Below are positions 24,601 through 30,630 of a stretch of DNA of 37,460 bases, piece after piece. The stretch is from Verrucomicrobiaceae bacterium UBA7681 (GTDB taxonomy: Bacteria; Verrucomicrobiota; Verrucomicrobiia; Verrucomicrobiales; Verrucomicrobiaceae), in NCBI GenBank assembly GCA_002482965.1, contig DLGZ01000012.1, forward strand, positions 1 through 37,460. Reading direction: 5' to 3'. Position numbers and translations under genes: made by a program. Within the stretch, counting starts at the first letter, position 1. Every line of letters begins with the position of its first letter. Under the pieces are notes generated by a model. It was not told where the DNA came from. It did no database searches and saw only the letters and a program-made list of their open reading frames with translations.

Positions 24601-25882
24601 AGCAGCATCTCAGGGTCAGGGCTGGCAGCCGTTAAAGCGCGTCCCTCACCTCCCACCACTCGGTGTTGCAGTCTCAGTGAGTCTGCCATTGCAGCGCACG
24701 CTGTCAGAGACCGTGCCTTTTTTCGTCACCTTCGCCGAAGAGAGGCTGAAGTTCAGAACCTCCGTGACGCTTTCCCCTGAGGGGACCCTCGTCTTTGAAA
24801 ACGGGGGCGGTGCTCCGGAAATAGAACACTCTCGGGACCTCAGCCGGCTGCTGCGCGCAGGCGCCTTCATACGCGTGGGCATCAGTCAGGAAGGAACCCT
24901 CGTCGTGGGCGAATCTCCCTCACCCTGGAAAAATCTGGCCGCTGTTGCAGACGACAAACATGACGCGACCGCCCCTGAAAAACTCCGCTCAGCTCTTAAG
25001 CTGTACCTGCATCCGGGAATTCATTACACTAAGCCCGAGGATGATGCGAAGCCCCAGTGGGAGAAGGCCCGTGACAGCGTGAAAGACCCAAAACTGCCAG
25101 CGAAAAGCGTCACTTTGCTCAGCCAGATGAAAGCACTGTACCTAGGACGCCACGATGTGGTCGCCCTGTGTTTGGATGACCTCATCCTATGCCAGGATTT
25201 GATTTTGCACGAACTGCAAATCACGCGGGGCAGCCAGCATCCGCCACCTTTGCGAGAGATGAAGCCAAAAAAAATCCAGCAGCATGCCGCCGTGGTACAG
25301 GGTCAGGTGCTCTGCATCGTCGTCGTCGATGACATGGGCGAACTGTGGCAGATCCGTCAGGTGGCCAATCCCGAGATGCGCGCGGCTTTTAACCAGAAGT
25401 CTTGGGACGCTATCGCCTCCGAAATGAAAATCGATGACGACTCGTATGAATGGAAGGCGTGGGAGCAGCTCCCTCCGCCACCCATGGTTCCTCTGGGGAA
25501 TCTCACACCAGACACAGACCCGTCAACAGACGAGGCCCTCACGCAGTGCCGGCCAGAGCGCCGCTTCTACTCATTCTGCGCGGGAATGTCTCGTGACAGC
25601 CATCTCCACCTCTTTGCCACCGATCAGGATCGCGCACTATGGCATACCAGCTCACCGGATGCAGGCCTCACCTGGGACATCTGGCGGGAAAGCACGGAAG
25701 CCGTGCTGCGGCAGGTGGAAAAAGTCAGCTGCGCCTGTGAAAATGGCGAGATGGAGGTCTTCGCCATCACCCCTGGCAAAGAGCTCTACCACTCGCATTT
25801 CACCGGTCCCAGCAGCACCCAGTGGTCGGCTTGGCAGAACATCTCTGCGAAAGAGCCGGCCAAACCAGATAAGAAGAATTGA
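18695..25882 (+). CDS. giant beta-rich protein of unknown function with aegerolysin-like and lectin-propeller-like C-terminal regions
   Basis: A 2395-residue protein from ATG 18695 (a TTG two codons earlier is also possible). There is no signal peptide or obvious membrane helix. Residues 1-250 are mixed helical. About 250-1670 consist of long runs of alternating-residue strands rich in Lys and Glu (such as LKLKLSGKYGNES, KLTATVSAKMKFHTWATANVEY, FEIGMSAHATNVMISG), with Pro/Ala/Lys linkers and one helical segment at about 940-1025. A more hydrophobic Gly-rich stretch lies at about 1600-1630. Residues about 1673-1780 (RVEIINDTPF, GKYWQAPTDI, VFSACERASAITGCGGV, FNVGWSNPLC) resemble aegerolysins, where a GK, an ACGR and a W-x-C-P-W pattern are typical. 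From about 1880 to the end, units such as ERLYFSEKA...GWQPLKR, RALWHTSSPDAGLTWDIW and ELYHSHFTG...QWSAWQNI resemble blades of PLL-type bacterial lectins. The gene follows the nuclease by 78 nt. A carrier or binding role is inference. Confidence 0.7.
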   Translation: MSSPANRPALSYRNPWEVHPEEINKCIVNVDSEWDPKTASHSSELQLAKWRGLTTQARSLWQSGKDDKPSRHVLSVLKMNGAAPPSLYDLLPKGSSPLPKGKVQDLLKLTRLADARVIVCGESLAYKKHVKDNGKAEDKAHDEVNEKVIASFEKMAKSWDKDMFRALDFPRLLKQQDRLKGLYFEGLLKWDTKLNDHLSLRLLIGLLNGTESASEPMVVAGGVSMVRFPALAEGDKSFEMTFLHIDWLARLSKKNQPKITLGKGNAILLKHVGLRARLDAGRQAVQGLHGMAQWKTKDYAIDVGLEIDLDGKEVRFLARPNHDMTLDKLGKLAGSEATNAAAAAATQADMKGKIEGVLGPPENKVKLTLVEVRGGFAWTKDENFRITTLSLTVSAESTDGRGVPFAGGRLKPRLTILCDFSGKKTTLNVVAEGELTWEKLKLSAMVNTAAKTFEAALEWKDAKNDLIAQQFLALPHTSAPGKRGEEKKKEEEQEGLKLKLSGKYGNESEYNFTASNKKGYKIPLLKKGAGVKKEISLTLSDLSFEGSYKPGTKEEEPKWDCKVGGKAGFTDKGTFTVSGSYKTGPKEKTLKMGFKVEKSAPGDDADKLDFEQVFGGGGMADTPVPGAGGFEPVVAPKNQEKEKKPLSSLELKWERETKLDDESKKWEIKKDEVVITAKPEKINVLQALQGVLGWKPAGVDGLKEVTLKLETIKLTASKKELTLVLETPKKKKPADADTKVGGTADADALKKAEEEGLNITLGKAQFSLHDFKLVVSHKEEKPEDPLPGQKNPAAPAQPQQAGASGVVTKSTPKKRKLTATVSAKMKFHTWATANVEYTLGGAWKVGTVLKKPLKLHQLAAQFPVIKTEPTSVAPATENNPTSVATVTKKEPTWNLVLDQVAFYLTKNGNSYGASIEAYVQGLGQLGFQVMYTPKGWGLGMEMEVTKKDLEAAKVKGQNALAALKARGRRALAAAKAKGPKSLEVWETKFQNTQIAREKRMAEALKESENLTESVLKLLTTFSLEEIQLGFCTIDSSKKGGLKGTEVTQGKAGFGLSAKWKFAPEKGDAASQLAGVKKVMSYLGQAAESLQLNVFLSREEQEISVILKERQVPPSKAATEPSGKDKSVAQGNTQLATPYAGQEVRIGGTLLLKHSSGKFEIGMSAHATNVMISGKACSFNLGLAVTVGTGGASLMFKGDIVANNGPVPLYKGSKATLANVGLMIGVGSSGVMFGAWGKVNIGSFQAEALIYFGGAKQTAVALAISDVNLAQVAGLLSERFKDSKILQSVQFLGTPMKLNIEGKPPKKGESTIFISSYHLRVESATPEKAKSLAAKMMGLLAEGEEKCKHLTVQDEVECDGTKGEGTWHLTDKPSKVKYTLEHKKKGWTLARKFQFRAASGDIKIPGVADFNAGIMLEGRLQILGWEARARAEVGSAGVYLRGSLDVLDIKLLGFSLLSLSGSKTKVEDKKTILVADRDKGAELSLATFTAPQGREVPKGVKLNEKFLEQVGGSEKDFFKGAHAYVNACLSVFEGLGTVAVDCQISPKGMSLMGRGTLLKLLECNVDIMLFEGSGFSFAAELKMTIPEIDVGLVTIKKIEVGGQLKIQIGGPGVALAASLGVSFGYGTEMVLLGAIKFTLTQEVLDDFVGMLKNAVIDGLAAKLGLSEATELEKKWRWTRVEIINDTPFSLVWDGDKKDPAKSDISEYGNLINGAHGKYWQAPTDISPWAGGVFSACERASAITGCGGVTKFKMKLEEKATTEQFNVGWSNPLCHSVKAVAKKAYADYVSDVNTGWSSIYSYVGKVTNIQALKDAGDTIKGYIPEKIIHNPKCRGSFVEAQTVWDELDDPYLKPSHETKLISWANFEAEILTTPGDCSQVVIRQKGVAAAGRVSAAGSWERGEMAIVSPGGMLYCRTRQAGNKGVWQHCAPPRVLGRGFRNAEVLTLQRGDKKVFVLLAIATDERLYFSEKAASQGQGWQPLKRVPHLPPLGVAVSVSLPLQRTLSETVPFFVTFAEERLKFRTSVTLSPEGTLVFENGGGAPEIEHSRDLSRLLRAGAFIRVGISQEGTLVVGESPSPWKNLAAVADDKHDATAPEKLRSALKLYLHPGIHYTKPEDDAKPQWEKARDSVKDPKLPAKSVTLLSQMKALYLGRHDVVALCLDDLILCQDLILHELQITRGSQHPPPLREMKPKKIQQHAAVVQGQVLCIVVVDDMGELWQIRQVANPEMRAAFNQKSWDAIASEMKIDDDSYEWKAWEQLPPPPMVPLGNLTPDTDPSTDEALTQCRPERRFYSFCAGMSRDSHLHLFATDQDRALWHTSSPDAGLTWDIWRESTEAVLRQVEKVSCACENGEMEVFAITPGKELYHSHFTGPSSTQWSAWQNISAKEPAKPDKKN

Positions 25883-25906
25883 ATCTCTGCCTCCTCCCAC
25901 CATCCC

Positions 25907-26158
25907 ATGCTCTCGCAACCCACCGTCGGTCAAATCGTCTGCGTTCCCTACACCTTTACCATTTACGATTGGCTGCCTTGCGAAGGGCAGTTGCTGCCGC
26001 TGCAAGAATACGAGGCCCTTTATACGATCTTGGGGAACCGCTTTGGCGGTGAGGCATCCAAAAACTTTGCCCTCCCTGATCTCCGTGGCAAGGAACCCGC
26101 CCCCGGCTTCAAATGGATCATCGCGGTCCACGGCGACTACCCTAGGGTGGCTCAATAG
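25907..26158 (+). CDS. short phage tail-collar domain protein
   Basis: An 83-residue protein that is essentially one tail-collar domain: GQIVCVPYTF, WLPCEGQLLPLQEYEALYTILGNRFGG, NFALPDLRGKEP and a closing strand WIIAVHGDYPRVAQ. Full collar proteins of the MdpB type are usually 170-250 residues and have a variable middle; here the DLRGK motif is joined almost directly to the closing strand, as in the shortest members. It begins 24 nt after the giant gene, on the same strand, so it probably belongs to the same transcript. The domain is known from tail-fibre tips, but no capsid, sheath, baseplate or portal gene is present, so this is not a prophage remnant that I can support. It may act as an attachment or trimerisation module for the neighbouring proteins. 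Confidence 0.8.
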   Translation: MLSQPTVGQIVCVPYTFTIYDWLPCEGQLLPLQEYEALYTILGNRFGGEASKNFALPDLRGKEPAPGFKWIIAVHGDYPRVAQ

Positions 26159-26424
26159 TCGCATATTCACGGGACCTTGCTCACTGGAGGGTGCATGCGC
26201 CCAAATTGAGAATGGCAGGTCGGCAGCCTCTGGGACTGCGTCCAGCTAAAGTTATTACGAATACGAAACAAAGAATTCCTACCCCATGGCCTGCCTGCTG
26301 CTTTCTTTAACACGTCATTTGTGCAAGATTAATACACCCTTTGAGCAAGAATAACTTGGTTTGACTCACCGCCAATTTTCTCCACCTTCGCGCCCTCACT
26401 TCAGATTCACCCTTACCCCCTTTT

Positions 26425-27147
26425 ATGATAAACGCCTACATTGGCCAGATCATGTTGTTCGCTGGAGATTATGTCATTGAGGGCTGGTACCCCTGTGACG
26501 GCTCCGAGTTGAAGATTCAAGAATTCGAGGCTCTCTACAGCGTCTTGGGGACCACCTATGGGGGGGATGGCAAAAAAACCTTCTGCGTGCCGGATCTGCG
26601 CGATAAATTTCCCAGGCAGTCTCCCGGCTACTCAGGCGGGGTGCATGCCGCCAAGATGGGGCAAACCGGAGGAGTCTCCGAATACCCTGCCGTGGACATG
26701 TCATACTCCTTTCATATCGCACTGCCGAAGCACACCCATACTGTGCATTTCGACCCTGGAACGGTGTCTGTTGACCAAGTCAAGATCCAGGTCGTAAGCG
26801 GCAATGCAGGTGCCGACACGACCACCAACAAAAGCACTCCGAAAGACTCCCTGCTGGCGCAGACTTTTGCCGGTGCAGGTGCCACCCCGTTAAAGACTTA
26901 CTCATCGGCCCCTCCCGATGCCGTACTCGGCGGTGTCATCGGTGGGCAAACGGGTACGATCAAAGATGCCTCTGTATTTCTCGAACCCGCAGGGTCTCTG
27001 GTGCCTAGTACGGAAACTCATATAGGGACTGACCTGATCAGGGTGCCTATCGTCATTCCTGCACGGACCAACAACCCGCCGTTCCTTACCATGAACTATC
27101 TCATCTGCATTGAAGGAGGCGAATATCCTCCTAAGTTGGTCAAGTAA
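26425..27147 (+). CDS. phage tail-collar (MdpB-type) protein
   Basis: A 240-residue protein with a collar domain at residues 1-70: YIGQIMLFAGDYVIEGWYPCDGSEL, EALYSVLGTTYGGDGKKTFCVPDLRDKFP. A longer variable section contains LPKHTHTVHF, a metal-binding-type His pattern common in collar proteins, and several Thr/Gly/Ala-rich strands. It ends with the usual NNPPFLTMNYLICIEGGEYP motif. It is the full-size counterpart of the short collar gene 266 nt upstream. That gap may contain a promoter of its own. No other phage genes are nearby. It has no signal peptide. Its role is unknown; association with the giant protein or nuclease is suggested only by position. Confidence 0.85.
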   Translation: MINAYIGQIMLFAGDYVIEGWYPCDGSELKIQEFEALYSVLGTTYGGDGKKTFCVPDLRDKFPRQSPGYSGGVHAAKMGQTGGVSEYPAVDMSYSFHIALPKHTHTVHFDPGTVSVDQVKIQVVSGNAGADTTTNKSTPKDSLLAQTFAGAGATPLKTYSSAPPDAVLGGVIGGQTGTIKDASVFLEPAGSLVPSTETHIGTDLIRVPIVIPARTNNPPFLTMNYLICIEGGEYPPKLVK

Positions 27148-27182
27148 TTGTTCAGCGTTGTTCCCCCCTGGTCATTCATCTT

Positions 27183-27211
27183 TTGGCACCCTAAATGCTT
27201 ATTTAGATAAT
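27183..27211 (+). promoter_or_regulatory. candidate sigma-70-type promoter of the PEP-CTERM gene
   Basis: TTGGCA (27183-27188) and GATAAT (27206-27211) are separated by 17 nt, close to the TTGACA/TATAAT consensus. Transcription would begin at about the ATG at 27216, so if this promoter is used the mRNA would be leaderless or translation would begin further in. The short spacing makes the call tentative. Confidence 0.3.
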
Positions 27212-27215
27212 ACAT

Positions 27216-28022
27216 ATGCTTATATTCCTCCGAGCTTGCTGCCTGGCAGTCATGATTTTCAGTGCCTCTGAAATCAGAGCCTCTGTGGTTCTCTCCAATC
27301 TGAGTGAGCCCGACAGTGGCATCCCACAGGGCGTTTCCAACAGTAACGACATGTCTGTCTCCTTTGAATATGTCTCCTATGTCGGGACCTCGTTTGTCGT
27401 GGGCTCCGTGGCAGGCAACTTGTGGGATCTGAACTCTGCGACCCTGAGCATGGACGCGACCAACCCTTCCACCACTGGCGCGTTTGTGGTCGGCATTTAC
27501 AGCAATAACACCAGCGGTGTCCCGGACCCTCGGCCCGGGAGCCTTCTTGGAACTTTGACCGCCAGCATCCCTGCGGGGGACGCCCCCCTTGATGCAGGGC
27601 AGTATGTTTACACGGCCTCTCCTGGCAGCATTCAGCTCACCGCAGGTCAGACCTACTGGCTGGTCGCCTCAGCTTTAAGCACCACCGGAACGGGCCAGGG
27701 GTATTCTTGGAAAGTGGCTGACAGCACCAGCTACACGACCCAGTCCACCGGCTGGAGTGTGGATGCCAGTCACTCCATAGCCACCTTCGGCCCCGGCTAC
27801 ACCTCTGATACCGCGACTTGGAGCAATGACACCAATAACGTGCTCGACAACAACGTCTGGCGTACGGATTCAGCCTCTGGCACGGCCAGAAATTGGGGTT
27901 CTGATCAGTTCCTCCAGTTCTCCCTCGACGCCAGCATTTCAGGTGCCCCCGAGCCCTCCAAGGCGGCATTCAGCCTGCTCGGCCTGCTCTCTCTCGGACT
28001 GCGCCGCTCACGCCGACGCTGA
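27216..28022 (+). CDS. PEP-CTERM-type exported protein (choice-of-anchor R-like)
   Basis: A 268-residue protein with an N-terminal signal peptide (MLIFLRACCLAVMIFSASEIRA). Its C-terminal sorting signal has the order PEPS, hydrophobic helix (AAFSLLGLLSLGL), basic tail (RRSRRR), as expected for PEP-CTERM proteins processed by an exosortase. The body is a Gly/Ser/Thr-rich beta domain: VVLSNLSEPDSG, SVAGNLWDLNSATLSMD, FVVGIYSNNTSGVPDPRPGSLLGTL, IQLTAGQTYWLVAS. This pattern fits the choice-of-anchor R domain often found with PEP-CTERM tails. It probably ends at the outer surface or in extracellular matrix. No exosortase gene is in the window. The next gene starts 3 nt after its stop. Confidence 0.85.
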   Translation: MLIFLRACCLAVMIFSASEIRASVVLSNLSEPDSGIPQGVSNSNDMSVSFEYVSYVGTSFVVGSVAGNLWDLNSATLSMDATNPSTTGAFVVGIYSNNTSGVPDPRPGSLLGTLTASIPAGDAPLDAGQYVYTASPGSIQLTAGQTYWLVASALSTTGTGQGYSWKVADSTSYTTQSTGWSVDASHSIATFGPGYTSDTATWSNDTNNVLDNNVWRTDSASGTARNWGSDQFLQFSLDASISGAPEPSKAAFSLLGLLSLGLRRSRRR

Positions 28023-28025
28023 GGA

Positions 28026-30068
28026 GTGCGAGGCTTCACACCTTCACAAGCCTCTGGGTGGCGCTTTCAAACCTCAACCGCCGCAGCCGAGGTGAATGCT
28101 TCATCCAAAAAAAAGCGCAAGAGCAAGGCAAAGCCCCATTCGCCAGCAAAAAGCACCGGGTCTAAAGCGGATCAAACCGCCAGCACCAAAACCAGGTCCC
28201 TCACTCCCCCGCAGTCGCAGCGGCTGTCCACCACCCTCCCGGCCCTATCCCGCCACAGCATGGCCTCCATGCCAGAGCCGGCTGCAGACGCCGCAGAGAC
28301 AGAGCCGCTCCCAGTCCCCTCTCCTCCAGCCACCGCCCCTGCTGCTGTGGCCATGCCAGCACGCACCCCGTATTCGGCACCGCCCCGGGCAACGGACTCC
28401 CGGTTGCATTCCTCCTTGATCTTGATGACCATTGCCACCGTGCTCTGCGCCGTCATCTTGGTCAGCCACCTGGGCAGCCAGCCCTGGGTAACTTCGGAGC
28501 AGATGATCGCCAAGGCTCAGGAGGCCCTGCGCCAGCAAAACTGGCCCTCCGCCCTCGGTGCCATACGGAATGTGAAGGAAGGCAGCCGCCAGGACCCCGC
28601 CTTTCTGCGGGTGCTGGCAGACTACTTCGAGCAGACACGCTCCAGCCCCCAGGCCCTGGCAGACACTCTGGAAAAGCTGAAACCAACCGGACACTTCCGT
28701 CCCGAGGATCAACTCTGGCTCTGCCGTGCCTGGCTTGCCACGAACCACCTCAGCAAAGCCCGCGCCGCCTGGGATGCCATCCCCTCACCGCTGTCAGAAG
28801 GTCTCGAGGCCACACGCTTGAAAGTCGAGCTCCTGCGCCAGGAGGGCCAGTTGCAGGAAGCCTCCCAGCTGCAGGCAGATTTGAACACTAGCTTTGCCGA
28901 CGTGCCTCTTGTCGCGGTGCGTCTGGCCATGGCGGAGCTCAACGGCCCCTTCCCTGAAGTCCGTCAAAAGGCGCACGCACGCCTCTGGGAGCTCGCACGA
29001 CGGCGGGATCAGGCGGGCTTGGAGGCCCTGCGCTTGCTGGGCCACCAGAGCGGCCTCACAGAGAATGAGAGTGCCGAACTTCTCTCATGGATCAGCCGGC
29101 ACCCCCTCGCCAACCCGGCGGACCGCCAGGGCATCGCCTCCCTGCTCATGCGCCTGTCCCCTTCCCGGCGGGCCGAATTGCTGCAGACAGAGACTGACCG
29201 CTGCAAAGACCAGGACCCTGCCGCGCTCGCCATCTGGCTGGCACGCGAGGGGGAAACGGAGCGGCTGCGGCAGCTCTCCCCCGAACTGCGGCGCGTGCAG
29301 CCCGCGGCGTGGTTTCAGACCTTGGCACGGGCGCTGGCAGAGGCACACCAATGGCAGGAGTTGATGGCACTGGTGCAGCAGGAGCAGGTCGGGCGGGGCC
29401 CCATCTCCCCCGCCGAACTCCTGCGCTGGCGCGCCGTGGCCCTGATGCAGCTCCACCCCCAGGATGTGACCGCCCCGTATGCCGATCTTCAGCACTCCAT
29501 CCGCCAGGGTGCCGTGGAAAAAAACTTCGCTTCCGTTTCTCTGGCAGCCCAGATCGCCGAAGACTGGCACATGTTCGATCTCGCCCTGGAGGCCGGCCTC
29601 GTCCTCGCCCGGCCAGGTTCTCCCAATGAGGCCCACATGCTGGAAAACTCCCGCCGCATCGCCACCCTGCTCAAAGACTCCGACGTTCTCGCGGACATCG
29701 CTGCCCGGCTCACCCGCCTGCAACCCGAAAACGTCCTCTATGCCAGACAGCATGCCTACCTCCGGCTCCTTCGCGGAGAGCAAATCGAAACCACCTTCAT
29801 GGTAGAAAATACCACGCCCCAAACAAGCCCCTCGTCCCTTCTCGCCATGGCCCTCAAGGCATGGCGTCTGCATGACCACCCACTCACCTCCCGTGCTCTT
29901 CTCCAGCTGCATGACACCACCACTCTCACCACCGGCGAACGAGCCGTCTATGCCGGACTCCTCGCCACCGCCTGCGGCAAAGTCTCCCACGCCTTCCAGA
30001 TCGCCGAAAAAATCCGCCCCGAGCTCCTCCTGCCCGAGGAGATGACCTTCCTAAAAAAGGCCCTTTAA
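28026..30068 (+). CDS. membrane-anchored protein with TPR-like helical repeats, unknown function
   Basis: Up to 680 residues. The frame opens at GTG 28026, 3 nt after the PEP-CTERM stop; GTG 28092 (giving MNASSKKKRKSKAKP) is another good choice because it places a Lys-rich start directly after an A/G-rich stretch. The N-terminal 130 residues are disordered, rich in Lys, Pro, Ala and Ser. One membrane helix follows (SLILMTIATVLCAVILVSHLG), putting the remaining 520 residues outside the cytoplasm. That part is helical throughout with TPR-like units, for example ALRQQNWPSALGAIRNVKEG, LWLCRAWLATNHLSKARAAWDAIP and AYLRLLRGEQIETTF. I do not recognise a family. It may scaffold or assist an envelope complex; its position after the PEP-CTERM gene hints at a link, but no function is shown. 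Confidence 0.7.
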   Translation: MRGFTPSQASGWRFQTSTAAAEVNASSKKKRKSKAKPHSPAKSTGSKADQTASTKTRSLTPPQSQRLSTTLPALSRHSMASMPEPAADAAETEPLPVPSPPATAPAAVAMPARTPYSAPPRATDSRLHSSLILMTIATVLCAVILVSHLGSQPWVTSEQMIAKAQEALRQQNWPSALGAIRNVKEGSRQDPAFLRVLADYFEQTRSSPQALADTLEKLKPTGHFRPEDQLWLCRAWLATNHLSKARAAWDAIPSPLSEGLEATRLKVELLRQEGQLQEASQLQADLNTSFADVPLVAVRLAMAELNGPFPEVRQKAHARLWELARRRDQAGLEALRLLGHQSGLTENESAELLSWISRHPLANPADRQGIASLLMRLSPSRRAELLQTETDRCKDQDPAALAIWLAREGETERLRQLSPELRRVQPAAWFQTLARALAEAHQWQELMALVQQEQVGRGPISPAELLRWRAVALMQLHPQDVTAPYADLQHSIRQGAVEKNFASVSLAAQIAEDWHMFDLALEAGLVLARPGSPNEAHMLENSRRIATLLKDSDVLADIAARLTRLQPENVLYARQHAYLRLLRGEQIETTFMVENTTPQTSPSSLLAMALKAWRLHDHPLTSRALLQLHDTTTLTTGERAVYAGLLATACGKVSHAFQIAEKIRPELLLPEEMTFLKKAL

Positions 30069-30123
30069 CTTCCGTACTTGGCTCTGTCCCTCTGCACACA
30101 GCGACCACGCATCGCCGAGGCAG

Positions 30124-30145
30124 GGAGGCTTGTCCTCAAGCCTCC
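30124..30145. repeat. 9-bp perfect hairpin
   Basis: Arms GGAGGCTTG and CAAGCCTCC surround a TCCT loop. It lies 56 nt after the stop of the TPR-like gene. There is no T-tract on either side, so it is a REP-like element or a weak transcription end rather than a standard intrinsic terminator. Confidence 0.5.
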
Positions 30146-30232
30146 GCCGAGTGCCGCCACGCATGCATTTCGGACATCCGTTTTGGAAATCACGATAAAG
30201 TCACAGGCCATGGCGTGTCTCCAGAATCGCCA

Positions 30233-30280
30233 GGTAGGGTTATACCCCATGGCAAGACTGGCATGGTAGGGTTACACCCC
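30233..30280. repeat. pair of 16-nt direct repeats
   Basis: The copies at 30233-30248 and 30265-30280 share GGTAGGGTTA, then one variable base, then ACCCC; they start 32 nt apart. Each contains a short GGGT/ACCC self-complement. The arrangement could be a tandem regulatory site or a decayed repeat array. Confidence 0.45.
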
Positions 30281-30436
30281 AGTGTAAGAGCGTTCCCACC
30301 ACCTTATCTCAAACCGTGGGCCTCCGCAGGCTGTTGGTCAAACCTCCCTGAAATGCTCATGAACACCTCTGCTAAAACACCGGCTCCAGCACCGCCCCTG
30401 CCCATGGTCCCGCGCAAGCTGCCTGACCTGAACGGT

Positions 30437-30558
30437 TCAGACCCGTAGATTCATCATGTTTTTGCCCTCGCCCAAGGCAGGCAGGCGGAGCAGGCTCTGC
30501 TCCTCGCGAATGTAGCCATGCAGGCTGCGGCACACCCGCCGCGAATGTGTACCCCGAC
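30437..30558 (-). pseudogene. possible C-terminal relic of an unidentified gene
   Basis: Reading the minus strand, a frame that begins after a TAG near 30560 runs to the TGA at 30437-30439. It contains RRVCRSLHGYIREEQSLLRL followed by PALGEGKNMMNLRV, which has the composition of a real protein end rather than chance sequence. There is no start codon with enough upstream coding sequence. I cannot name the family. It may be chance. Confidence 0.25.
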
Positions 30559-30630
30559 ATCTCTAAAACTCACGACAACCCACCTCAGCTTGCGTGTATT
30601 CCGTGGACAAAAACTCCGGCTTCCGCGCCT

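Larger units (their letters stand above)
30069..30630. other. gene-free region with hairpin, direct repeats and a possible coding relic
   Basis: This 562-nt gap follows the TPR-like gene and precedes the stop of mrp on the other strand. It contains a 9-bp hairpin, a pair of 16-nt direct repeats and a minus-strand frame ending at 30437 that looks coding over about 39 codons. No complete gene is supported. Confidence 0.6.

Noticed and set aside
25907..27147. Prophage remnant based on collar domains
   Set aside because: No integrase, capsid, portal, terminase, sheath or lysis gene is visible. Collar domains also occur in non-phage proteins.
3594..30606. Shared 13-mer GTGTATTCCGTGG at 3594-3606 and 30594-30606
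   Set aside because: A 13-base match within 37 kb is expected by chance several times, and the flanks do not align.
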